Below, piece after piece: positions 1-7,171 of a stretch of DNA of 14,845 nucleotides. The position numbers were made by a program, and so were the translations under genes. The DNA is from Methylomarinum sp. (GTDB taxonomy: Bacteria > Pseudomonadota > Gammaproteobacteria > Methylococcales > Methylomonadaceae), in NCBI GenBank assembly GCA_013139755.1, contig WTAG01000642.1, positions 1 through 14,845 on the forward strand. The letters are read 5' to 3'. Numbering within the stretch: the stretch's first letter is position 1; each line of letters begins with the position of its first letter. A model generated the notes under the pieces. It worked only from the letters and a program-made list of their open reading frames with translations. It was not told where the DNA came from and made no database searches.

Positions 1-59
1 ATAACAATAATGATGGGCACGGGATAAAGCTCCTTTGCCCATCCTACTTGACTAATAAT

Positions 60-101
60 AAAAAAATTCAAGCAAGGTTGAGGTGGTAAGCCCTGCTTGA
101 A
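60..101 (-). terminator. Intrinsic terminator of the MCE transporter operon
   Basis: Read on the minus strand, just downstream of the lipoprotein stop codon. The arms at 91-101 and 67-77 pair over 11 bp (TTCAAGCAGGG with CCTTGCTTGAA, one G.U pair) around a 13-nt loop. Seven T follow at 66-60. This is a classical stem plus T-run and marks the 3' end of the four-gene operon. Confidence 0.8.
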
Positions 102-127
102 AGTTGCTATCTCTGTAGTGATTAATT

Positions 128-739
128 TTAAAACTTGTCAAATTTAGCAAGCCAGATGACAAGATTGTGGGCAATATCTGTTGCTGCCTTGTTAAGTGCT
201 TCCACTGCGCCTTTTGCATTTTTTGTCGCTGCAGGTACCTTGGAAACGAACTCTTTCGTTGCAATGATTTTTCTGGTCGCATTATTGATCAGATAAAAAC
301 GAATTCTAATCACCCCTTCTGAGCTTCCGTTATTTTTAATATGATGGTTAAGTTCTAGCAGTGTGCTCTCCAGAACTAAGTCGGATTTTGAAATAGATGT
401 GGGGGGGATTATCGCTTCAAACAAGTGGCTTTCTTCAATGCTGACCTGAAAGAGTATCGGTAACAATTTGACTGGCGCATTATTCCAGCGACTATAAGCG
501 TAGCTATTCTGGACATACTGGGCGTCTGTATAAAAAATATCATTGCCAATAAGTGCTTGTGTTGCTCGTACAGGTGCCATTTTTAGGATAAGAGGGCAGT
601 TTTTCTTGCTTTCTGTACGGACTTTAGTGTCATTCCATTTAGGCGATAGGGTATATATATCGGCAGGTGGTACGTTGTTTATGGCACAGCCAGTGAGCAT
701 AAATAATAAAACTAATGGTGTGTAGAAATTATTTTTCAT
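128..739 (-). CDS. ABC-type transport auxiliary lipoprotein (PqiC-like) of an MCE system
   Basis: A 203-residue lipoprotein. The ATG at 739 is chosen because a good Shine-Dalgarno (GAGGGA) lies just upstream and because it starts a normal lipoprotein signal: MKNN, a hydrophobic stretch, then the lipobox LTGC with the acylated Cys at residue 18. A GTG 15 bases further upstream is possible but less likely. The mature part begins with a PADIYTLSP-like segment, typical of the ABC_trans_aux family (PqiC and relatives), which are anchored in the outer membrane and partner MCE proteins. It overlaps the preceding MCE gene by 11 nt and is the last gene of the operon. The role in lipid or solvent-related transport across the envelope is inferred from family and context. 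Confidence 0.8.
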   Translation of the reverse strand: MKNNFYTPLVLLFMLTGCAINNVPPADIYTLSPKWNDTKVRTESKKNCPLILKMAPVRATQALIGNDIFYTDAQYVQNSYAYSRWNNAPVKLLPILFQVSIEESHLFEAIIPPTSISKSDLVLESTLLELNHHIKNNGSSEGVIRIRFYLINNATRKIIATKEFVSKVPAATKNAKGAVEALNKAATDIAHNLVIWLAKFDKF

Positions 740-1625
740 GGTATCCCTCTTCACCGGGGCCAGGTTTTGGCTTGGAGCTTTTAAATATTAGGTCGCTTGG
801 GCTAGCTTCGAAGCCTTGGGTTGTTTTTTGTAGATGTCTCGCCAGAATATTCAATTCAGATAGTAGTTGGTTAAATGATTCCAGACTCTGCTCAACCGCC
901 TGGCTCATACTATGGCCTACGAGGGCTGAATTTTCTTCCAGATTGTCAGCCATTTCTTTAACACTAATAGAAGCAACCTCAATTTTTTCAAAAGCTTTGG
1001 TAACGCGTTTTTCCATGATAACACCGTTATCAACCAGATCCTGAAAGCCTTCCTGTTGTGCTCTCATATCTTTAGCCAGGGTCTTTATTTCAGCAAGTGT
1101 GGCTGAAACATTGTGCAGGTTTTCTTCACTGAGAAGCAGGTTAAATTTATCCAAAGCCAGAGCTACTTTTGTAGTAAGAGAACTCAAGGATTCATCGATC
1201 CGGGCAAATGTAGATGGACCGGCAGGGATGATGGGGATTTCGTCTGCCGAAGTGGTTAGTAAAGGTGTGTTATGACCTCCGCCTGCCAATTCGACATAAG
1301 AAAGTCCGGTCAGTCCGAACGATTTAAGCGTGGCTGTGGTGTCCAGTTTGATAGGGGTATTTTGCTTGATTTTTAAAAGTAGCTCTACCTGTTCCGAATT
1401 TTTCGGGTTTAGACGAACATGTTCCACTGTTCCAACATTAACCCCCCGGTATTTAACCGAAGCATCAGTGGTTAATCCAGCCACGGATTCTGACATATGG
1501 ACATGATAGTAGTTATATTCTTGCTGGCCACCGTATTTTCCCAGCCAATAAGCAAAGGTTATCAACCCAGCCAATAGCAGTACAACAAAAAGTCCGACCA
1601 GTGTGTAATTGATTTTATTTTCCAT
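729..1625 (-). CDS. MCE family (MlaD-like) substrate-binding protein
   Basis: About 298 residues from the ATG at 1625, which gives the usual MlaD opening MENKINYTLVGLFVV. The frame stays open 31 codons further upstream, but that part lies inside the ATPase gene and looks non-native. One transmembrane helix spans residues about 8-28. The MCE domain covers about 38-115, with the family features VKYRGVNVGTV (58-67) and FGLTGLSYVEL (103-113). The rest is mostly helical and probably forms a periplasmic coiled-coil barrel or needle. MCE proteins form hexameric rings that carry lipids between the inner and outer membranes. It overlaps the ATPase gene by 11 nt and the lipoprotein gene by 11 nt, so the set is translationally coupled. 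No mlaC or mlaB gene is present; the STAS domain of the permease may stand in for MlaB. Confidence 0.88.
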   Translation of the reverse strand: MENKINYTLVGLFVVLLLAGLITFAYWLGKYGGQQEYNYYHVHMSESVAGLTTDASVKYRGVNVGTVEHVRLNPKNSEQVELLLKIKQNTPIKLDTTATLKSFGLTGLSYVELAGGGHNTPLLTTSADEIPIIPAGPSTFARIDESLSSLTTKVALALDKFNLLLSEENLHNVSATLAEIKTLAKDMRAQQEGFQDLVDNGVIMEKRVTKAFEKIEVASISVKEMADNLEENSALVGHSMSQAVEQSLESFNQLLSELNILARHLQKTTQGFEASPSDLIFKSSKPKPGPGEEGYHEK

Positions 1626-2382
1626 TTTGTCTTCGTATTCGTCCTCGTACGCCTCCGAAAAATTGCCTGATAATGGGGTGGGGGGCATCTTTAACTTCGT
1701 TGAGGATGCCTTCAGCAATCACTTTTTTATCACCTAATACGGCAAAACGATCAACTGTAGTCCAGATGGAATCTAAATCGTGGGTAACCATCACAACCGT
1801 TAACCCTAGAATTTCTCGTAGTTCCAGAATTAAATTATCAAAAGCCTCGGCACCGATAGGATCAAGGCCTGAGGAAGGTTCATCAAGAAACAGTAATTCG
1901 GGATCCATAACCAAAGCGCGCGCCAATGCCGCCCGTTTCACCATGCCGCCACTTAATTCGGCTGGATAGAGCGTGGCTGCATTGTCAGGAAGCCCCACCA
2001 TGTTAATTTTCATTCGTACAATATCCTGAATTAGTTCTAATGGAAGATCAGTATATTCTCGTAATTTTATGCCAACATTTTCTGCAACAGTGAGTGACGA
2101 ATAAAGCGCCCCGCTCTGAAAAAGAATCCCCCAATGTCTCCGCAGTATTGCGGCATCGGTTCGGGTAATTGTTGACAGGTTTTGTTCAAGAACCTTAATC
2201 TGCCCAGACTGAGGGCGTAGCAACATGATCATCTCTTTAAGTAAAGTGGATTTGCCTGATCCACTACCACCAAGCAGCCCGTATATTTCACCTTGGCGAA
2301 CACTTAGGCTAATACCGTCATGAACGATATTTTCACCAAACCGGGTGACAACATTGGATACTTCGATAACAGTGTTATTCAA
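1615..2382 (-). CDS. ABC transporter ATP-binding protein (MlaF/Mkl family)
   Basis: A 255-residue ATPase of the MCE-linked MlaF type. All nucleotide-binding elements are present: Walker A GGSGSGKST with Lys44, Q-loop Gln89 in LFQSG, signature LSGGM at 143-147, Walker B LLFLDEP with Asp167 and Glu168, and the switch His201 in VTHDLDS. The signature with Met after the glycines (LSGGMVKR) is typical of the MlaF/Mkl group. Its ATG overlaps the stop of the permease gene by 4 nt (ATGA). It would sit on the cytoplasmic face and power lipid transfer by the permease and the MCE ring. Length is normal for the family, with a short positively charged tail (GRIRRQNGK). Confidence 0.92.
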   Translation of the reverse strand: MNNTVIEVSNVVTRFGENIVHDGISLSVRQGEIYGLLGGSGSGKSTLLKEMIMLLRPQSGQIKVLEQNLSTITRTDAAILRRHWGILFQSGALYSSLTVAENVGIKLREYTDLPLELIQDIVRMKINMVGLPDNAATLYPAELSGGMVKRAALARALVMDPELLFLDEPSSGLDPIGAEAFDNLILELREILGLTVVMVTHDLDSIWTTVDRFAVLGDKKVIAEGILNEVKDAPHPIIRQFFGGVRGRIRRQNGK

Positions 2383-3533
2383 ATACCTAGCTCCGTCAAT
2401 AATACTGAGAAAAGTGCATCACAAGCAATAACCAGGAAAATAGCATTAACCACACTAATGGTGGTATACCGCCCAATGCTTTCTGTACTTTTTGAAACCT
2501 GAAAACCACGAAAGCAACCAATGGTGGCGATAAGCCAGGCAAAAACAGGTCCTTTACAAATACCAATCCATACATGCTTAACCTCAAGTGCTGTCTGTAA
2601 TCGATTGAAAAACTCGGTATATGAAATATTCAGGTGGATATGAGAAATAAACATACCGGCAGCAATACCTATAATATCTGCGAAAAAAATCATCAGCGGC
2701 AAGGATATCATCAAAGCGAAAATCCGTGGTAACACCAAAAAATGATGAGGCTCAAACCCCATGGTGCGCATGGCATCAATCTCTTCTGTAAGCTTCATCA
2801 CCCCAAGTTGGGCAGTATAGGAAGAACCAGTACGACCTGCTACTACTATGGCTGTAATTAGCGGAGCAAGTTCCCGGGTAATGGAAATGCCAATCATATC
2901 TACAATAAAAATATTGGCACCAAATTTCTCAAGCTGTACCGCACCTTGATAGGCGATAACCACGCCGATCAAAAAACTGGTTAAGGCGATAATAGGAATG
3001 GCACGAACGCCGGCCTCTTCAATATTCTTAACAATTGCGCCAAAGCGGATGCTGCGAGGGTGTTTTAATGAGTGCAGCAGATGTATAAAGTTTTCACCAA
3101 TAAAAGCCAGAAATGCAGCTATGTCCACGGCAAATGCGACGGTACTTTTCCCTACGCTATTAAACGGTTTAAGGGCGCGAGAGGATAATGCAGGTTTGCC
3201 TTCGGAACCACCCTGTGCATACTTGCGCAACAGCTGGTACATCTTTTTATGTTCATACTTCGCCCCAATCATCTCAATGTTGCAATGATTTGATTTTAAT
3301 AAATCGTAATAATGGATAAAAAGCATTACCCCTGCTGAATCGATATGCCCAAGCCCAGAAACATCCCACTGGATTGATACATTGTGGTTTGCTTTGGAAA
3401 ACTGTTCCAGTGTCGCGCTGACATTTTGAAGTGCATCATTAGTCCAGTCGCCAAAACTACTTAGCATAATGATGCCATCGCTATTTTTAACGCACTGTAT
3501 TTGGGCTTCTTGTGATTGGGTTATTCGCATCAT
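2379..3533 (-). CDS. MlaE family permease with N-terminal STAS domain
   Basis: A 384-residue fusion protein. Residues 1 to about 105 resemble a STAS domain, including HIDSAGVML at 63-71, which corresponds to the MlaB-like regulatory subunit of MlaFEDB. From about 130 on it is an MlaE-type permease with several hydrophobic helices, the family signature ELAPLITAIVVAGRTGS (221-237) and the coupling-helix segment EEIDAMRTMGF (250-260). It is the first gene of the operon. A double ATG opens it, and no clear Shine-Dalgarno is visible. The ~140-bp stretch upstream (3534-3671) is AT-rich and must hold the operon promoter; a TATAAC-like -10 lies in it, but I cannot define a convincing -35. Fusions of STAS and MlaE are common in proteobacteria. 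Confidence 0.9.
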   Translation of the reverse strand: MMRITQSQEAQIQCVKNSDGIIMLSSFGDWTNDALQNVSATLEQFSKANHNVSIQWDVSGLGHIDSAGVMLFIHYYDLLKSNHCNIEMIGAKYEHKKMYQLLRKYAQGGSEGKPALSSRALKPFNSVGKSTVAFAVDIAAFLAFIGENFIHLLHSLKHPRSIRFGAIVKNIEEAGVRAIPIIALTSFLIGVVIAYQGAVQLEKFGANIFIVDMIGISITRELAPLITAIVVAGRTGSSYTAQLGVMKLTEEIDAMRTMGFEPHHFLVLPRIFALMISLPLMIFFADIIGIAAGMFISHIHLNISYTEFFNRLQTALEVKHVWIGICKGPVFAWLIATIGCFRGFQVSKSTESIGRYTTISVVNAIFLVIACDALFSVLLTELGI

Positions 3534-3671
3534 ATTAATATTGATGAGACTAATAATAAGGAGGGGAAGGTTATAAGCAGTGTACCGAGAAAAACTAAAA
3601 AAGTACCGTAGTTTTAAGTGTTTTATCTGATATTTTTAGATGATTTAAATTGTTTTGTTTGTGCGTAAGTA

Positions 3672-4025
3672 CTATTGACATTCTTGCAGGATCAGATCAT
3701 ATCCCCACGGGTGTGGGGAACACTGATAGAGTAGGCGATCAGACCTTGCACCACCTGGTTGACCTGAGGCATAAAGTCTTACGCCTGCTTCACCTACCCA
3801 AACCAATAAAGTCCCAGATCTAGCTGCTAAACTAACCGCATGATGAGATATGCGTGTGCCAGGTTCTAACATGATGCAGGCTACACTGCCCACAGGAATA
3901 TGGGTGCGAATGCCTTCTTTGTCTATCTCAACAAAAGCACCATCTTTAACATCAATCTGGCCTTTTTCAAGAAAGACCATTGAGACACGTTCTTTCATGG
4001 CAATGGGTTTTAGGGGAGGGAGCAT
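3672..4025 (-). pseudogene. cas1: Truncated type I-E cas1 fused to a type I-E CRISPR repeat
   Basis: Residues 1-101 are an unmistakable N-terminal domain of type I-E Cas1: MLPPLKPIAMKERVSM, GQIDVKDGAFVEIDKEGIRT, HIPVGSVACIMLEPGTR, LVWVGEAGVRLYASGQPGG and ARSDRLLYQ. Immediately after LLYQ the reading frame enters a type I-E CRISPR repeat (CSPHPWGYD is its translation) and stops 16 codons later. Native Cas1 has about 300 residues; the catalytic C-terminal domain, with its Glu, His and Asp metal ligands, is gone, so it cannot integrate spacers. cas2, the other Cascade genes, the leader and the rest of the array are absent. The sequence shows one deletion joining codon ~101 of cas1 to a repeat. 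The N-terminal part has no internal stops, so the loss may be fairly recent. Confidence 0.9.
3701..3723 (-). repeat. Solitary type I-E CRISPR repeat remnant
   Basis: On the minus strand this reads GTGTTCCCC, then ACACCC, then GTGGGGAT. It has the type I-E repeat layout: GTGTTCCCC start, a perfect 6-bp stem CCCCAC/GTGGGG around a 4-nt loop, and GGGGAT. The usual last ~6 bases (GAACCG-like) are replaced by ATGATC, as expected of a degenerate terminal repeat or a broken one. It is unrelated to the I-F repeat of the array to the right. It lies inside the reading frame of the cas1 remnant. Confidence 0.85.
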
Positions 4026-4089
4026 TAGGAGTCCATTAGTAACAGGTTTTTAATGATACGTTTTATATCGCAATGGCTTGCTGTACTTT

Positions 4090-4326
4090 TTATTTGCTAT
4101 GACATTTTGAATAGACAAATTCTGGATCAAGGTCAATGCCAGAATGCCATTCAACTGTATCAAAAGAGACGTGTACTTGCTTAAATGCACTTGGCTCTTT
4201 TAATTTTTTAAAAACGCCAGTATCTAAAAAAGGTTTCATATCTAAAACACCTGTTTCACCATTATCGAATTCAATGGTGAGCTCATAATTATTGCCAGCG
4301 GTTACATTTTTTACGGATGGGTACAT
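4090..4326 (-). CDS. DUF2442 family protein
   Basis: A 78-residue protein with the DUF2442 pattern: VKNVTAGNNYELTIEFDNGETGVLDMKPFL, then VFKKLKEPSAFKQVHVSFDTVEW and the closing GIDLDPEFVY. GAGG lies 8 nt upstream of the ATG. DUF2442 genes often sit beside a DUF4160 gene in small toxin-antitoxin-like pairs. No DUF4160 partner is visible next to it; upstream is a MITE-like element and downstream is the cas1 fossil. Biochemical function is unknown. It may be an orphaned half of such a pair. Confidence 0.75.
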   Translation of the reverse strand: MYPSVKNVTAGNNYELTIEFDNGETGVLDMKPFLDTGVFKKLKEPSAFKQVHVSFDTVEWHSGIDLDPEFVYSKCHSK

Positions 4327-4437
4327 GATGTTAACCTCTACTGTAGTAGTTTGATTTAAAAAGGTTCTTCACTATTCATCACTATCATCAATACGGGTAG
4401 TAATTTGCACTTTACATCTCTTGTCTGAATGTTTGTT

Positions 4438-4595
4438 ATACCAATCTCAATAAATAATCACTGTAATAGTCGTCATTCCCGAAATCTTTAATCGGGAATC
4501 CATGCGAACACTATAGATTCCTGTTAAGAGCATGCAGGAATGAACGATTTCTCTTAGGCATATGGGTTTAAGTATAAATCTATTAGGATTGGTAT
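4438..4595. mobile_element. MITE-like element with terminal inverted repeats
   Basis: About 158 bp bounded by the perfect 9-bp inverted repeats ATACCAATC (4438-4446) and GATTGGTAT (4587-4595). Inside are two hairpins: ATTCCCGA/TCGGGAAT with a 9-nt loop (near 4474-4498) and ATTCCTG/CAGGAAT with an 11-nt loop (near 4517-4541). There is no reading frame of note. This layout fits a small non-autonomous element mobilised by a transposase elsewhere. The rest of the 307-bp gap between the DUF2442 and toxin genes holds nothing else I can name. No clear target duplication is seen. Confidence 0.55.
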
Positions 4596-4633
4596 TATAC
4601 GGACTTTAGCATTAAATTAGAGATAATAAAGAA

Positions 4634-4957
4634 TTACATTAACTGCCTACGCATCAAGGCAGTAGCAACATCTCTTCGCCCATCAATGACCATTACAATA
4701 TAAACCGTAGCACCTTCAATACGATAAATAATTCGATAGATAGAGGATAATATCTGCCTGTATCGTGTGTTTCCAGTAATTGTTAATTCTTTAGGTATAT
4801 TGCCGCGCTCTGGAAAGTCTTCCAAATTTTGTATGGTATTTTGTATGTTACGCAAAATATCAGATGCTACATCATCACTCACTTGTGTAAGGTAATATTC
4901 ATTAATGGCATAAAGATCATTAAGAGCAGCCTGCGTAAGACTGACTTTATATTTCAC
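4634..4957 (-). CDS. RelE/ParE superfamily toxin
   Basis: A 107-residue protein of the RelE/ParE fold: MKYKVSLTQAALNDLYAINEYY opening, a helical hairpin (DILRNIQNTIQNLEDFPERG), the central GNTRYRQILSSIYRIIYRIEG strand region and the closing IVMVIDGRRD. The FPERG and YRIIYRI features favour a ParE-like member over a classical RelE ribonuclease, so the target could be DNA gyrase; this is inference. The start is GTG, overlapping the antitoxin stop (GTGA, 4 nt), the usual tight coupling with antitoxin first. Confidence 0.85.
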   Translation of the reverse strand: MKYKVSLTQAALNDLYAINEYYLTQVSDDVASDILRNIQNTIQNLEDFPERGNIPKELTITGNTRYRQILSSIYRIIYRIEGATVYIVMVIDGRRDVATALMRRQLM

Positions 4958-5229
4958 TTAAGTTCTCGGTGTTTTCTTAATTTGGAAAAGGCCTCATCAA
5001 CTGACACTACATTACCTTGCTCAATGTCTTTTTCGCTTTGTGCAATCATTTTTAACATGGCTAAAGTTTCTTGGGTTTGTTCGTATTCCTGTACTGACTG
5101 AACAATCATAGCGGCCTCCCCATTTTGAGTAATTAAATAGGGTGCGCCATTAGCTTTAAGATCTTCTGCCACTTTTGCTGCATTGGCTTTTAGGTAGCTG
5201 ATGGGCTTTATTTTTTGTGAAAGCAGCAT
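4954..5229 (-). CDS. Phd/YefM family antitoxin
   Basis: A 91-residue antitoxin. The N-terminal DNA-binding half has the Phd/YefM pattern (IKPISYLKANAAKVAEDLKANGAPYLITQNGEAAMIVQSVQEYE), and the C-terminal half (EKDIEQGNVVSVDEAFSKLRKH) would wrap the toxin. It is the first gene of the pair, directly followed by the ParE-like toxin with a 4-nt overlap. AGAGGC lies a few bases upstream of the ATG. Phd/YefM proteins repress their own promoter, and a palindrome lies in the leader of this one. Its place between two CRISPR loci fits a stabilising module, but that is inference. Confidence 0.88.
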   Translation of the reverse strand: MLLSQKIKPISYLKANAAKVAEDLKANGAPYLITQNGEAAMIVQSVQEYEQTQETLAMLKMIAQSEKDIEQGNVVSVDEAFSKLRKHRELK

Positions 5230-5249
5230 AATTGCCTCTGGTTATCAAA

Positions 5250-5305
5250 CTTAATTAAGACTTAATTTGGTTTAAAGTATACTGTTTGAATCAATTGTGT
5301 GTCAT
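5250..5305 (-). promoter_or_regulatory. Toxin-antitoxin promoter and candidate operator
   Basis: On the minus strand ATGACA (5305-5300) and TATACT (5281-5276) are separated by 18 bp: five of six and good matches to the sigma-70 boxes. Just downstream is the perfect 10-bp palindrome CTTAATTAAG (5250-5259), placed between the start of transcription and the antitoxin gene. It is a reasonable operator for Phd-type autorepression. A second palindrome, TTGATATATCAA (5369-5380), lies between this promoter and the CRISPR array and has no assigned role. Confidence 0.5.
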
Positions 5306-5439
5306 TAAGTTTTTACGTTGTTGGCGTTCAACAACCTAATAATTGTTGCTGTACGATATGTTGAGTATTTGATATATCAATGTACTGCTGTACTTTTATA
5401 CCCGATACAAAATTTTTATCGTAGCCTGCATTATTAGTA

Positions 5440-7088
5440 TTTCTAAGCTGCCTGTGCGGCAGTGAACTCGATCATTACCTGATTGATCCTGCCATTTACT
5501 TTCTAAGCTGCCTGTGCGGCAGTGAACGGTAAATAATTGGATTTTTCCCGATAATAGCCTTTCTAAGCTGCCTGTGCGGCAGTGAACGACAACAAATTCA
5601 AGTTTTATCTGCTACTCGTTTTCTAAGCTGCCTGTGCGGCAGTGAACATTATAGAAAATTAAGACCTTTACAGTCTAAATTTCTAAGCTGCCTGTGCGGC
5701 AGTGAACATGTGGCAGTTGTCGGCAAAACAGGTCACGATTTTCTAAGCTGCCTGTGCGGCAGTGAACATTCAATAAATTATCAGCAGCAGTCCGATCTGT
5801 TTCTAAGCTGCCTGTGCGGCAGTGAACAAAAAATTAATTTCCTACCTCTCCTTTTTAACTTTCTAAGCTGCCTGTGCGGCAGTGAACCAAATAATCGTAA
5901 AAAATGCGCTTTAGTGATTTTTCTAAGCTGCCTGTGCGGCAGTGAACGTCATACATGTGAATCAGATATAGCTCCAGTTTTTCTAAGCTGCCTGTGCGGC
6001 AGTGAACTGTCGCAGTGATTACAGGAGGAGCCAACTAATTTTCTAAGCTGCCTGTGCGGCAGTGAACGGGTTTATTAATAATTTTCCCGATGGCATTAGT
6101 TTCTAAGCTGCCTGTGCGGCAGTGAACTTGATTTATATTACTGGTCTTTTTTTGTTGGTTTTCTAAGCTGCCTGTGCGGCAGTGAACCCACCAACAGTTA
6201 CAGTAATATCTGTATCCTTTTTCTAAGCTGCCTGTGCGGCAGTGAACCTTTTACACTGGATATATCGACAACACTTAAATTTCTAAGCTACCTGTGCGGC
6301 AGTGAACCTCCTCAACCGCTTTTTGTTGCTTTATTCCCATTTCTAAGCTGCCTGTGCGGCAGTGAACGGGATAAAGCAGGGTTACTCCAGTCTACCTTTT
6401 TTCTAAGCTGCCTGTGCGGCAGTGAACCACCCTGAATAGCCTGAATAACGGCTGTCTTATTTCTAAGCTGCCTGTGCGGCAGTGAACTCTTACCGGGCTA
6501 TGAGGTTAATGGTAAAGGTTTTCTAAGCTGCCTGTGCGGCAGTGAACATTGCCATTATCATTCACCTGTTTAGTTTTTTTTTCTAAGCTGCCTGTGCGGC
6601 AGTGAACTTATTAATTCCGCTACTCGTGGCAGTGTTGATTTTCTAAGCTGCCTGTGCGGCAGTGAACTAGCTGCAGTAACATCAATTACAGCATTAGCAT
6701 TTCTAAGCTGCCTGTGCGGCAGTGAACAAATCAGCATGAAGTTTTAGGCATTTGTGTATTTTCTAAGCTGCCTGTGCGGCAGTGAACTCTTTATAAATAC
6801 TCATTTTCTTACATCCTTATTTTCTAAGCTGCCTGTGCGGCAGTGAACCTCCACTCTCACCCGATCCACCCCCAATTGTATTTCTAAGCTGCCTGTGCGG
6901 CAGTGAACATGTAGAATAAGAAGTTTGACCAGGCTTAGGATTTCTAAGCTGCCTGTGCGGCAGTGAACGCTCAATAGCTGAATAACTTTTACCATGCCTT
7001 GTTTCTAAGCTGCCTGTGCGGCAGTGAACTTGACCCTGACTTAGTATGTCGAAGTTCTACTTTCTAAGCTGCCTGTGCGGCAGTGAAC
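5440..7088 (-). CRISPR. Type I-F CRISPR array, 28 repeats and 27 spacers
   Basis: Repeats of 28 bp, in crRNA orientation on the minus strand: GTTCAC, stem CTGCC, loop GCACA, stem GGCAG, handle CTTAGAAA. This is the type I-F repeat; Cas6f cuts after the stem and leaves CUUAGAAA as the 5' handle. All repeats are identical except the one at 6280-6307, with one C to T change. The 22 leader-distal spacers are all exactly 32 bp. The five nearest the leader are 33, 32, 32, 33 and 31 bp. The leader is on the right, next to cas6f, so spacers at the 7030-7060 end are the newest. No spacer was seen twice, and I saw no long match of a spacer to the rest of the window by eye. Confidence 0.98.
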
Positions 7089-7091
7089 AGT

Positions 7092-7119
7092 ATTATAAAG
7101 CACAAAAAAACAGTTACAA
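7092..7119 (-). promoter_or_regulatory. Candidate promoter of the CRISPR array
   Basis: A perfect TATAAT (7097-7092, minus strand) with TTGTAA (7119-7114) 16 bp upstream. Transcription would start about 7 nt downstream, within the first few bases of the first repeat (7088 downward), so the primary transcript would begin with a near-complete repeat hairpin. A T7 run lies between the two boxes. Confidence 0.5.
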
Positions 7120-7171
7120 CAAAAGCTTAGCTATAAAATATTGGTTTTACCCTTTATTTTTAGCTTTATTG

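Noticed and set aside
1626..1718. Extra 31 residues at the N-terminus of the MCE protein
   Set aside because: They overlap the ATPase gene in another frame, and the standard MlaD start lies at 1625.
4026..4062. Possible last codons of cas6e (…LLLMDS stop) overlapping the cas1 fossil start as TAATG
   Set aside because: The overlap is typical of Cas operons, but the codons before LLL lack the Gly-rich GFGCG motif of Cas6e, so a cas6e remnant is not supported.
4373..4437. Short open frame (…KVQITTRIDDSDE stop) between the DUF2442 gene and the MITE-like element, maybe the end of an interrupted gene
   Set aside because: About 20 codons, no start and no recognisable family; open runs of this length are common by chance.
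5317..5335. Hairpin gttgttg/caacaac as a terminator for the array transcript
   Set aside because: No T-run follows on either strand at the right place.
5710..6018. Open frame of 102 codons with a repeated FLSCLCGSE peptide on the plus strand
   Set aside because: It lies wholly in the CRISPR array; the peptide repeat is the translation of the 28-bp repeats with 60-bp spacing.
6801..6995. Open frame with a repeated VHCRTGSLE peptide on the minus strand
   Set aside because: Again translated CRISPR repeats, not a protein.
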